Positions 1 through 9,264 of a stretch of DNA of 64,000 nt are shown here, in pieces. Position numbers and translations under genes: made by a program. Where the stretch lies: positions 90,656,182 through 90,720,181 of the forward strand of contig JBCNJP010000017.1 in NCBI GenBank assembly GCA_039602395.1, given 5' to 3'. Position 1 is the stretch's first letter. The number at the start of each line of letters is the position of its first letter. The notes below the pieces were generated by a model. The model saw only the letters and a list, made by a program, of their open reading frames with translations, did no database searches and was not told the DNA's origin. The DNA comes from Deinandra increscens subsp. villosa (Eukaryota > Streptophyta > Magnoliopsida > Asterales > Asteraceae).

Positions 1-123
1 AATCATGCGGTGCCATCAGGAGAGAGAAATTTTATGTAGAATTGATGTTTTGGTGGTGGGTATGGTTGCCTAAATCATGTTTTAGGCAAACTTGTTTTTT
101 CTTTTTTTTTTAAACAAAAACAA

Positions 124-980
124 TTACATAAAATAAAATAAAAACATAAAATTCTTTTTTTTTTTAAACCTACGAAACGCTCTTTCGACGTCTTTTCTTG
201 CAGCCTCTTGCACCTTCTTCATTTTCTTCTCCTTGATTGCATATGGATGTGTATACGCTTTTACAAAAGTAGACCAAGTGGGATATATACCATCGGCAAG
301 GTAGTAGCCCCGTTTGTATTCCCGACCATTAACCGTAAAAGGAGCTTTCGGAGCAATACCTTTCAACTCGTTTGTGAACAAAGTTGAATGATTTAGCACG
401 TTTATGTCATTGTTCGAACCTGCGACACCAAAGAAAGCATGCCAAAACCACATTTCTTGTGACGCAACTGCCTCTAGTATTATCGTTGGTTTTGGATGAT
501 CACCACGATGATACTGTCCTCTATATTTTGTTGGGCAGTTTCTCCATTCCCAGTGCATACAATCGATGCTACCAATCATGCCAGGAAGGCCATGTCTTTC
601 TAAATGGGCCTCATATAAAAGAGCAAGATCATGGCTAGTCGGTGAACGCAAAAATTCATCTTTATAAAGCTTAATTATTGCATCACAAAAGTAGTGTAAA
701 CATTCACGTGATGTTCTTTCGGACATTTCCAAAAATTCATCGTATTCATCAGGCACGTTACCGGTTGCCGAATTGACGAATAGCTACCGTACATTTCTGT
801 AAAGCCGTGAAACTTGGACGGCCCCTCGCGTCGAAACGTAAAGTAAACCACTCGAAATTACTCTCAACATCATTCAAAATACGATTAAACAAATTCTTAG
901 ACATTCGAAATATATCTTTAAAAATACCTCGTGAAAGCGTGGCTCGTCGGCGAAATATAACTCAATCAATCGATCATGAC
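124..980 (-). pseudogene. PIF/Harbinger DDE nuclease relic (HARBI1-like)
   Basis: Transposase-derived endonuclease of the PIF/Harbinger superfamily, read right to left. The main open stretch (756 to 124) holds the first catalytic Asp in GSIDCMHWEWRNCP, the second in YLADGIYPTW and the Glu in KDVERAFRRF, so all three DDE residues can be seen. Family members go on after ERAF with a further C-terminal part; here the frame runs into lysine-rich, A/T-rich sequence, so the C-terminus is lost. Upstream, the N-terminal half (RGRPSFTALQKCTVAIRQF) continues in other frames: one shift lies near 765 and another in a T-run near 920. The 5' end runs into the N gap. No terminal repeats or ORF1 partner are visible, so this is a dead fragment. 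The nuclease assignment is secure; the boundaries are not. Confidence 0.85.
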
Positions 981-1480
981 NNNNNNNNNNNNNNNNNNNN
1001 NNNNNNNNNNNNNNNNNNNNNNNNNNNNNNNNNNNNNNNNNNNNNNNNNNNNNNNNNNNNNNNNNNNNNNNNNNNNNNNNNNNNNNNNNNNNNNNNNNNN
1101 NNNNNNNNNNNNNNNNNNNNNNNNNNNNNNNNNNNNNNNNNNNNNNNNNNNNNNNNNNNNNNNNNNNNNNNNNNNNNNNNNNNNNNNNNNNNNNNNNNNN
1201 NNNNNNNNNNNNNNNNNNNNNNNNNNNNNNNNNNNNNNNNNNNNNNNNNNNNNNNNNNNNNNNNNNNNNNNNNNNNNNNNNNNNNNNNNNNNNNNNNNNN
1301 NNNNNNNNNNNNNNNNNNNNNNNNNNNNNNNNNNNNNNNNNNNNNNNNNNNNNNNNNNNNNNNNNNNNNNNNNNNNNNNNNNNNNNNNNNNNNNNNNNNN
1401 NNNNNNNNNNNNNNNNNNNNNNNNNNNNNNNNNNNNNNNNNNNNNNNNNNNNNNNNNNNNNNNNNNNNNNNNNNNNNNNN
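981..1480. other. Assembly gap (500 N)
   Basis: Exactly 500 undetermined bases, a conventional placeholder length, so the true size is unknown. It cuts the PIF/Harbinger relic on its left. Open frames reported across it are artefacts. Confidence 0.99.
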
Positions 1481-2312
1481 TCTGTTATGCGAAAGCGGAG
1501 ACCTGGAACCACCCTGATCCACATACATTTTAGATCACATTGTATATATACGATAAACCAAAAAGATGCCAATGCGCACAATCAAAAGAGACCCTCTAGT
1601 GTCCAAAACCCTGAGCCTTTGTCACTGATGAGAACATTGTAAAATGCTTCAAAAATTCAGTTGACGTTGTATAATATCCAACAAAACCTCCGTGATCTAT
1701 TCTTTCTTTTCTCAACCCAGTCTGGAGCATGATGTTGGGCTTAAGGAAAGGTGTCGTGAAAAATGTTGTACGGAAACCAGATGTGCTTGATAGAATGTAC
1801 AACTTATACCTAGGACTTATGTGTGTGAACTGGATAGATTGTCATAATTAATAAACCTTAAAATATAAATAATATGATGAAACTGCTTGAGTAAGCGAAA
1901 GCGGCATGAGTTTCAAGTCGGACCAAAATACCGGCAATCGCCTGAACACGCGGAGTAACCGAAGCTGAAAAGGGTTCCTCAGTCACAGACAATCTGGTAT
2001 GATCCCTGACAACGCCTTTTCACTCAAAATCCAGTTTGTTCAGTTTTTTTTTGTGATTATGTTTTGTTTATTTTTATTTGTTTTATTTTATATTAACTTC
2101 TAGTTTGTGTGGTTTGTTTTTAGTTTAAGCAAAAGTTGCCAGATATTAAATCTCTCGGGCTTGATTTCAGGGGAAGTCTTCTAAATAATCAAGAGTAATT
2201 GTGAAGGGTTGGTTGTTAATTTTAAACTTTTTATAACCTTGTTTAAGTGAAAAAATGAGATTGTTTAAAGTTTTGGGTGGATTGAGTTTATTCTAATTCT
2301 TGAGGGGGTGGA
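1481..2312. other. Unassigned sequence
   Basis: No gene or element can be supported. A 68-codon minus-strand frame (1802-1596) has no family I recognise. The end (about 2041-2312) is T-rich and intron- or leader-like, running into a pyrimidine-rich stretch that looks like the 5' leader of the retroelement gene that follows. Confidence 0.5.
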
Positions 2313-2671
2313 GTGGTAATTTTTTTAAAATTTGAACAAAAGAAGGGGAGAGGGTCGTTCGTCCCTCACTTCTCCTTTCTCCTTTTTCCGATTCCAAACC
2401 CTACCTCTCAACCACCACCGCCGACCGTCTCCACCACTCACTGCCATCGCCGTCGCGCACCACCACCTCCATCGCCACTCACATGCGACTCAACCACCAC
2501 CGTCCCATCAACATTCGACCTTCACAGCCCTCCCCCCCCCCCCCAATTGCCACAACACCGCCGCCACTGTCACCGTCAACCCGCCACCGTCCGCAGCCAC
2601 TGACGCCATCCGCCACTACCACTCTTGTCGGAATCCACATCAGAACACTCCCCTGTACTTAGATTCGTGTC
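2313..2671 (+). other. Pyrimidine-rich, CCACC-rich leader
   Basis: After a CTTCTCCTTTCTCC-type tract the sequence becomes rich in CCACC and CCGCC triplets up to the ATG at 2672. The 96- and 126-codon Pro/His frames here are low-complexity and overlap in different frames, so I treat the stretch as an untranslated leader rather than as protein. A run of about ten C lies near 2535. Confidence 0.4.
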
Positions 2672-2721
2672 ATGGCGCCTCGATTGAAGCGTGTAGCTCG
2701 TCCCCCGGTTGATCGGCTTGA

Positions 2722-3347
2722 GTAAGTGGTTATATTTGTGAAATTTGTGGTCGGGAATGAGATAGATGATGGTTTGGGAGATGCATTTAAGTAAAATCGT
2801 GTTTAAAACATACGTCTGTGAGCTTTTCGATTGAGTTGCAGGTTTGAATTGAAGAAGATAAGGCTTTTCGATCAGGCTGAGGGCTTTTCGATCAAGCCCC
2901 CAGCACTTCTCGATCGAGGGTTATCGATAGCCATGGGCTTTCCGATCAAGAGCAACCCCATATCGATCAGCACTTAGGCTTTTCGATCAGGGGACAGGCT
3001 TTTCGATCTGAGACAGTACTTCTCGATCAGGGTTCATCATGTATCTACACTTTTCGATCAGAAGCTTGGGCTTCTCGATCGAGAGTGACACTTTTCGATC
3101 GGAAGTCTAGGCTTCTCGATCAAGCTTAATACTTTTCGATCTGTGTTCTCGGTAACCAAGCAACTTTCCGATCGGACGGATGCTTTCCGATCGAAAACCC
3201 TGTTTTTCGATCGGAAAGGTACCTGATGATATTTTTCGATGGTTTTCATTCAATTTTAAGCCGTTATGCTGTCCATTTCTTTTTAAGAAATCCCTAATCT
3301 AATGAATGGTTTGTGTTTTGGTTGTTTATCTGTGTTTGTGGGCGCAG
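2722..3347 (+). other. Predicted intron of the accessory ORF
   Basis: Bounded by GTAAGT (2722) and TTGTGGGCGCAG (3347). Removing it keeps the protein in frame and joins two segments that fit the family order. Introns are unusual in retroelement coding regions. About two thirds of it is taken up by the CTTTTCGATC array listed separately. Confidence 0.55.
2823..3241. repeat. Array of CTTTTCGATC motif, ~10-bp phased
   Basis: Fifteen copies of YTTYYCGATC start at 2864, 2884, 2906, 2938, 2979, 2999, 3019, 3050, 3071, 3091, 3112, 3132, 3164, 3183 and 3203, with looser copies at 2823 and 3232 and TATCGATC at 2961. Start-to-start distances are 20, 22, 32, 41, 20, 20, 31, 21, 20, 21, 20, 32, 19 and 20. 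All are near multiples of a helical turn. The spacers share little sequence, so this is not an ordinary tandem repeat, and the unequal spacing in codons argues against a coding repeat. Related CTTTTCGATT and TTTCGATCC occur in the element's own LTR (near 6092 and 6001). Confidence 0.85.
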
Positions 3348-4366
3348 GGATTTAGAATTTGTAAAGGATCACAATCAGGTGGCTTATTTGCTGGATCCAC
3401 CTGCTGAATACAAAGAGAAGTATCTATCAATGATTGCTGGTCTCAAGAAATGATGTTTACTGTTTGCTCTCACGACAAACCCGGTGATTTGCAAACGAAT
3501 GATGCAAGAGTTTTGGAAGACAGCAGAAGTGTCTGAAGATGGGAAACAGATAATTGCTAAGATTCAACATACTGAGGTGATCTTAATTGAGGAGAATTTC
3601 AGACAGGCACTCAGACTGAAAGATGTAGCTGCTGATTCGACTTTGCTTGACAAAGAGATGGTGTCCCAGTGTTTGAAGGAAATGGGATAAATCACAGTTT
3701 CTCCTCCCACTATGAAAGCTCTTATTCCACCGTACTGGAGAATGCTGGCACATTACTTACAGAAATGTGTCATTGCCAAGAAGAGCTCTACGGATCAGCT
3801 GAACCAGGTGCACACCCATGCAATGGTGTCACTAATCAGAGGTGTTCGGTTCAACTGGTCTAGAATGATTTTTGAAGATGTGAAGGCTGTTGTGTCAAGA
3901 GATAAGAAGTTTGTTGCAGTTCCCAGGTTTATCCAGTCTGTTCTGGATTCAAGATACCCGAACCTGAGGAAGACCAATAACACCCATGACACAAAGCCAA
4001 TGGGTATTGAAGTGTTTCCTATGATTAACCCAAAGAAGAAGTTGTCGGATCAGATGCCATCCGGTGAAAAGTTTGGTGAGTTTGCAGAGATAGTGAGAGA
4101 GGAGGTTCCTGTTAACAGAAATGCATCTGTAGATGAAGAACATAATATGACTCCTCCTCAGCAAAAAGTGGTTGATCTTCCAGATGATTCAGATTGGGAA
4201 GAGTTTGATTTGAATGATGTGCGGATTGGAGCACTTAATTTTGAAGGTGACGAGTCAATCAACTATGATACATATCTGGATGATGTTAACATTGAGGACG
4301 TTGAGACTGAGACAACATAGACTACATTGATCAGAAAACGGAAAGCCACAGAGGATCCTCCCCTCG

Positions 4367-5695
4367 GTGCTTTTGTTACAATTGATGAGACTGATGAAGA
4401 CTGAGTTAGCTGCTACACCACACCACACTGAAGGCCCCAGTGACCCAAGGAGAAGAAGACTGGATTCTTATGTGCCACCAGTCACAAGTTCAAGTGCTGG
4501 TCCATCTTCTTCTCAGCCCACAGCTCAAGATAAAGGGAAGGCAGTAGAAACCCCTGAGTTCAGGTTGGAGAAGGAACTCAGAGCTGAAATAGCCGGTTTG
4601 AAAGCCCAGAATGATACTCAAAGTGAAATCATTGGTGATCTGATAGATATTCAGAAGGTACATAACACGGAATTGGAGAATCAGAAGAAAATTAACAAAG
4701 AGTTCACCAGACAGTTTAGAGAACTTCATAAGCTGATCAGGCAGCTTAGTTCAGATAAATCAAGACAAGAAGGTTCAAGTGCAGGTGATTCCTCACAATC
4801 ACCAGTATTTGATTTTGAAGCTGACATTCCTGAAGAAACTCAACCGGTTTTGCCTGAAGCGTCGAGTGATGACAAAGATACCAGAGATAGGGATTATATG
4901 ACGGTCCCAGCTTCTGACTTTGATGGAGGTTGGGAATCACAAACATTTGCCTATCCACCTGAGAGGTATCTAATCCAGCTGGGAGAACACTACCATGATA
5001 AACAAGGCATTACTGCACCTGTGAAGACATGGATGTTTGATGGTGAGAAGAACATGTTCGTGGTAAGAAGAAGGGGACAGTATCCATTGGAGTATTACAA
5101 GAGCTGGACACAATTCTACTCCTGGACGAATGTCGATTTGACCATGTTATACCAGGCTCCATTCTCTAACCCGTCAAACAATGAACAAGCCAAGTACTTC
5201 TATAAGAAATTGGAGAAAGCTGTGAGGAGCAAATTCAGAAGATTTGAGGATTTTCCTCATAAGAAGTCATATGTGAAGAAATACAGGAGTGTGTTCAAAT
5301 GGGATGGAAAGAAAGGTATCCCAGGGAAGGAGGGTGAGAAGCTCAAGAAGTTTACAAATGTCTTGTATCCACCTACAGACAAGACAAAGACAATACCTCT
5401 TCCTATGAGACATCCTGAAGACTGCCTGCATGATTTCCAGACCTGGGCATATAGTGATTATTCTGGTGAAGCAAAGATTCTCTGCAAGTCCCAGACCATT
5501 AATGTCATGGAAGTTCATGATCTGATGCGATTCCATAAGAAAGACATCATGGTCTTAGCTAAACATCAGATTGAGTGTAACCCAGACACTGAAGAATATG
5601 CAAAGTGTTACACTCGGGTAGTATCTGAGATTGTGGCCAAGGAGCTATGGTATGATCCAGCAACTGTGAATTTGTCAAAGAAGTTCAGGATGTAA
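4367..5695 (+). CDS. Asteraceae retroelement accessory ORF, C-terminal part
   Basis: Uninterrupted 442-codon frame continuing the broken protein upstream; the true reading probably joins near 4400, because the first dozen residues lie in a different frame from the family pattern. Visible parts: a Ser/Pro-rich linker (about residues 20-60), a predicted coiled coil with regular Leu/Ile spacing (about 65-130, LEKELRAEIAGLK onward), an acidic linker, then a folded-looking segment rich in aromatics (about 190-435) with YPLEYYKSWTQFYSW and a DCLHDFQTWAYSDYSGEA block. This block recurs in Asteraceae retroelement proteins. No catalytic motif is visible and I do not assign a function. The frame ends 32 bp before the LTR, the usual place of an extra 3' ORF. 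Confidence 0.6.
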   Translation: MLLLQLMRLMKTELAATPHHTEGPSDPRRRRLDSYVPPVTSSSAGPSSSQPTAQDKGKAVETPEFRLEKELRAEIAGLKAQNDTQSEIIGDLIDIQKVHNTELENQKKINKEFTRQFRELHKLIRQLSSDKSRQEGSSAGDSSQSPVFDFEADIPEETQPVLPEASSDDKDTRDRDYMTVPASDFDGGWESQTFAYPPERYLIQLGEHYHDKQGITAPVKTWMFDGEKNMFVVRRRGQYPLEYYKSWTQFYSWTNVDLTMLYQAPFSNPSNNEQAKYFYKKLEKAVRSKFRRFEDFPHKKSYVKKYRSVFKWDGKKGIPGKEGEKLKKFTNVLYPPTDKTKTIPLPMRHPEDCLHDFQTWAYSDYSGEAKILCKSQTINVMEVHDLMRFHKKDIMVLAKHQIECNPDTEEYAKCYTRVVSEIVAKELWYDPATVNLSKKFRM

Positions 5696-5887
5696 AGACA
5701 GTCTAATGCTAAAGCCTAGGGGAAGATTGTAGAGACCTGAAAAATTGAGGCTTTTGCATTAGATAGATTTGGGCTTGTTTAGTGATTGTGGGCTAATATG
5801 TAAATGTAGTTGGGCTAATGTTAATAGGTTTAAATTGGTTAGGTCCGATTTTGGTTAGTGGGCCTAGGGGGTTTACGAAAATTGTAA

Positions 5888-5927
5888 AGAGATTGACTTG
5901 TTCACCAAGTCAATCTCTACTATAAAT
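5888..5927 (+). promoter_or_regulatory. LTR core promoter: hairpin plus TATA box
   Basis: AGAGATTGACTTG (5888-5900), a 5-base spacer, then its perfect 13-base inverse (5906-5918), ending two bases before TATAAATAG (5921). A TATA box here is expected in an LTR; a perfect 13-bp palindrome abutting it is not. Confidence 0.8.
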
Positions 5928-5981
5928 AGTCTCCTCCTTTATTGTTTTAGGGTTGCTAGTCTTTTGGTGAATTGTGGTGTA

Positions 5982-6008
5982 ATCGAAATTCTCACAGAGA
6001 ATTTCGAT
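5982..6008 (+). promoter_or_regulatory. Second LTR hairpin, downstream of TATA
   Basis: ATCGAAATTCTC, spacer ACA, then GAGAATTTCGAT: perfect 12-bp arms with a 3-base loop, about 60 bp after the TATA box. It would therefore lie in the 5' leader of any transcript from this promoter. As RNA it would form a stable stem. Confidence 0.8.
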
Positions 6009-6202
6009 CCAAGGTGTTAGCTACTATTTTCGGTGATTAATACAATTGATTGCTGCTAATCGGTTTGTGTTTACTGTTTCTTATTTTTAGTGCTTTTCGA
6101 TTATTATCATTTTTCACCGTTTCTTGAATCAACTAGTTAAACCGGATTCCGCACGGTTTCACTAGTCTAGATATCGCGTGAGGGTTAGTTTGATCCTTAC
6201 AC

Positions 6203-7558
6203 AACGCAGCCCAACGTCAACAATTTTGGTCCTCCAACAATTGGTCTGACCCATCTTCCAGGCCCACTCGCACCTTCTCTGGAGGCCCATCACCACAGTC
6301 CCGGCCCAACAAGCCTGGATCGAACACAGGCCCCTTCTCTGCTCCGCGCAACCCTTCATCGTTCTGTAAGTTTTGCTCTATTAATGGTCAAGACACAAAG
6401 GATTGTCGCAAATTAAAGAAATTTTTATCTGACAATCAAGTGATCACTCCCACCACAACCACACCCGTTGCAAACGCTGTCACCAATGGTCGTTCGAACT
6501 CGATGTGGATGCTCGATAGTGGCGCATCTCATCATCTTACACCGACTCCCGCCAACCTTGCATCCTTCTCGGATTATGGCGGTCCGGATGAAATTGTCCT
6601 GGGTGATGGTAAGGGTCTCTCTATTTCTCATGTTGGTAGTACCCATTTTTCTACCTCCTCTAAATCTTTACATGCTCCTGATGTTCTTTGCGTTCCTCAA
6701 ATAAAATCCAGTTTACTTTCTGTTGCTAAATTGTGTAAAACTAATGATGTGTCGGTTGAATTTTTTCCTTCTTATTTTCATGTGAAGGATCTCACTACGG
6801 GGGCGCCTCTTCTTCGGGGGGAGAATATTGACGATGTCTACTACCTCAACACATCATCATCACTTCCTCAAGTGAATCAGACAACCGTTTCATCTATCCA
6901 ATGGCATCATAGACTTGGGCATCCGTCATGTACTTTTCAGTTTCTTTGTAAAGACCTCGGTCTTCGTTTTTCTCTTTCTAATTTACAATGTGAATCGTGT
7001 GCTATCAATAAATGTCACAAGTTGCCATTTGGACCAAATTCATTTGTTGCTTCTAAGCCTTTACAACTTATTTATTCTGATGTGTGGGGTCCCGTCCAAC
7101 AATCCGTTGACGGTTTCAAATATTATGTGGTGTTTGTCGATTATTTCTCCAAATATGTTTGGCTATACCCATTAAAACTCAAATCCGAGGTTGCCAAAAT
7201 CTTTCCAGAATTTAAGCAACTAGTTGAGAAATTTTTTCAAACTTCCATTATCTCCCTGTTCACTGACAATGGTGGGGAGTACATTGGGCTTGCTCCGTTT
7301 CTCAAGTCTGTTGGGATTTCTCATTACACCACCCCACCACACACTGCTGAACAAAATGGAGTGGCCGAGCGTCGGCATCGTCACATTGTTGAGACTGGTC
7401 TTGCGCTAATGCACTATGCGGGCTTACCGATTCATTTTTGGTCGCACGCGTTTCAAACCGCGGTCTACCTTATCAATCGTCTTCCTACACCGATTCTTAA
7501 TAACAAAACACCCTATATGAACTACTCTTTAATGGTGTGCCCAACTATAACAAATTAA
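6203..7558 (+). pseudogene. Ty1/copia gag-protease-integrase part
   Basis: Open from 6203, right at the edge of the inserted LTR, to 7558. Order: Pro/Ser-rich gag tail; a zinc knuckle CKFCSINGQDTKDC in which the conserved His is Gln; aspartic protease core MLDSGASHHLTP; pre-integrase zinc-binding segment (WHHRLGHPS, then CESCAINKCHK); integrase core with D in IYSDVWGP, D in FTDNGGEY and E in NGVAERRHRH, all three present. The frame is lost near 7530 by a single indel. The following segment (FGCLCYP, CIFLGYS) continues in another frame with a TGA near 7671. All gag upstream of the knuckle is missing, consistent with disruption by the LTR element. Confidence 0.88.
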
Positions 7559-9098
7559 AAACTTTTGGGTGTCTTTGTTACCCGTGGCTCAAACCCTATA
7601 CCACTTCCAAACTTCAACCCCGTTCTCAACCCTGCATTTTCCTCGGGTACTCAACTGCTAAATCCGCATATAAGTGACTTGATTCCACCACTAATCGACT
7701 TTACCACTCTCGACATGTCACTTTTTCCGAGCATCTATTTCTGTTCAAAACCAATCCAAAGTCTCCTCTTCCCACTGTGGACTCTTTTCTCCACATTCCC
7801 AATCCCTCCCCCCATGCACCACAGTTCACGTCACCTTCCCACCCAACCATGTCACAAATCCTTTACCTACCACCTCCTCTAATTCCTTTTCCTCTGGTCC
7901 CACATCTCTCGACACCCCCCCCCCCTCGTCCGAACCCCCTTCAGCCTCTCCTCAATCGCCCATTACTCCGTCAACCGCCACCCATTCTTCTGAATCCTCC
8001 ACTTCCTCGTCTGCCGTTTCCAGCCCCTTCCCCGCCACTGCACAACCCACTTCCGCTGCCACACCTGACCCTTCTGCTCACTCCGCTTCCTCTCCCACCG
8101 CCCCACCACCAACTCGCACCCGCAAACCAAATTCCAAATACTTCAACTCTCAGTTCGTTAACGTTGCCACCACTCACCCCATTCTCCCGTCGATTGAACC
8201 AACCACCTACTTACAGGCCTCGAAAGACCCACTTTGGCGACAGGCAATGGACGATGAGTATAACGCCTTGCTTCGCAACCATACCTGGGAGCTTGTTCCA
8301 CCGACCACAACCAAACCCGTAGGTTGCAAGTGGATTTTTCGTGTCAAATGACACCCTGATGGCACTGTCGATAAATACAAAGCTCGTCTAGTCGCCAAAG
8401 GATTTCTTCAAGAATATGGCCGTGATTATTTCGACACCTTTAGTCCGGTCACAAAGCCGGTTACTATCCGGACTATTCTCTCCATCGCCTTGTCTCGTGG
8501 TTGGTCTTTACGTCACCTTGACGTAAATAATGCCTTCTAAAATGGTACAATTCATGAAGAGGTATATATGGTTCAACCTCCGGGCTACACTCACCCCTCC
8601 TTTCCGTCGTATGTCTGTCGGCTAAGGCGCTCGCTATATGGGCTCAAACAGGCTCCCCGAGCCTGGTATTTAGAACTAACCTCCTTTTTGTTGGATGCAG
8701 GTTTTACAAAATCTCTTGCAGATGCTTCCTTATTCATTTACAAACATGGGGGGACACTGTGCTATTTTATGGTATACGTGGATGACATTATTGTTACTGG
8801 GAACAACCAACCGTTTATTGATAAGTTTGCAAAGTCGTTATCTGCTCGGTTTTCGGTCAAAGATTTGGGTTATCCAAGTCACTTTCTAGGTGTGGAGCTT
8901 ATACCCACACCCCACGACTTGTTCTTATCCCAACACAGACACATTCATGACCTGTTAGAAGCCTATCGCATGGATTCAAAGGATCAATTGGCTGATGCTC
9001 TCACTAAGCCCTTGTCTCGGGCTCCTTTTCTTGCCATACGGTCCAAGATCGGTGTCTCCGACGGAGCCTCCGTCTTGCGGGGCGTATTAGTCCTATGA
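7559..9098 (+). pseudogene. Ty1/copia integrase tail and reverse transcriptase remnant
   Basis: Continues the copia polyprotein in shifted frames. 7560-8190 is a Ser/Thr/Pro-rich linker (low complexity, with a C-run near 7915). Reverse transcriptase begins near 8215 (DPLWRQAMDDEY, then GCKWIFRVK), has TGA at 8349 and TAA at 8538, then is open from 8568 with LYGLKQAPRAWY and the catalytic YVDD in MVYVDDIIVTG. After DLLEAYRMD the sequence jumps to DQLADALTKPLS, the very end of RNase H. Almost the whole RNase H domain has therefore been removed by an internal deletion near 8975. Non-functional. Confidence 0.88.
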
Positions 9099-9119
9099 CA
9101 GAATCATCATCCTAGTAAT

Positions 9120-9264
9120 TGATATTTGCTCAATCGTGCTATACATTTAGGAGATTCTTGATTGTGTCTATATTTGTAAACTTGTAATATTCTCCTAGAA
9201 TAGGTTCATTGTAATTGTGTATATATATTCTTACTGTTATTCAATGGAAATCAATTAACCCTCA
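9120..9264 (+). mobile_element. Probable 3' LTR of the copia element
   Basis: Directly after the polyprotein stop. TGATATTTGC (9120) begins an A/T-rich stretch with a run resembling the usual short copia LTR (TTCTCCTAG, GTGTATATATATTC, ATTCAATGGAAATC). The ends are uncertain: CCCTCA at 9264 is one candidate. There is no second copy to compare. Confidence 0.35.

Larger units (their letters stand above)
2672..4399 (+). pseudogene. Asteraceae retroelement accessory ORF, N-terminal part (spliced, broken)
   Basis: Start at ATG 2672; the first exon (MAPRLKRVARPPVDRLE) ends at 2721 before GTAAGT. An intron of 626 bp ends in GCAG at 3347 and exon 2 continues in frame with DHNQVAYLL. The order of motifs (NxVAYL, then LTTNPVICKRMMQEFW, then IAKI, then a PPYWRMLAH segment, then FVAVPRFIQSVLDSRYPNL) matches a protein known to me only from Asteraceae LTR elements, where it lies near the 3' end and is often annotated as hypothetical or synaptobrevin/longin-like. 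Its function is unknown. The frame is broken by a TGA after GLKK (about 3450), a TAA near 3687 followed by a frame change, a TAG at 4318 and a TGA near 4400. An acidic tail (DDSDWEEFDLNDV) precedes the last breaks. The splice sites are inferred from sequence. Confidence 0.6.
5708..6201 (+). mobile_element. 3' LTR with polypurine tract (474-bp LTR)
   Basis: A polypurine tract, AGGGGAAGA, ends at 5726. The LTR runs from TGTAGAGACC (5728) to GATCCTTACA (6201); the ends form the short TGTA...TACA inverted repeat normal for LTRs. TATAAATAG lies at 5921. At 6203 the sequence switches within one or two bases to the middle of a copia polyprotein, consistent with this element having inserted into that copia. 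No matching 5' LTR is present in the window, so the left end is missing or beyond it. Confidence 0.75.

Noticed and set aside
807..1581. ORFs across the N gap
   Set aside because: They consist mostly of undetermined bases and have no meaning.
2823..3241. Array of regularly spaced repeats resembling a CRISPR array
   Set aside because: The repeated unit is only 10 bp, spacings vary in helical steps rather than being constant, and the context is a plant retroelement intron. The dyad array at 51384 was rejected as CRISPR for the same reasons.
3058..3249. Minus-strand frame with IEK/DRK repeats across the CGATC array
   Set aside because: The repeats come from the DNA motif. Distances of 19-22 and 31 bp do not keep a reading frame, so a coding repeat is not supported.
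7777..8322. 181-codon Pro/Leu-rich ORF
   Set aside because: Off-frame reading of the copia linker between integrase and RT; the RT frame is a different one.
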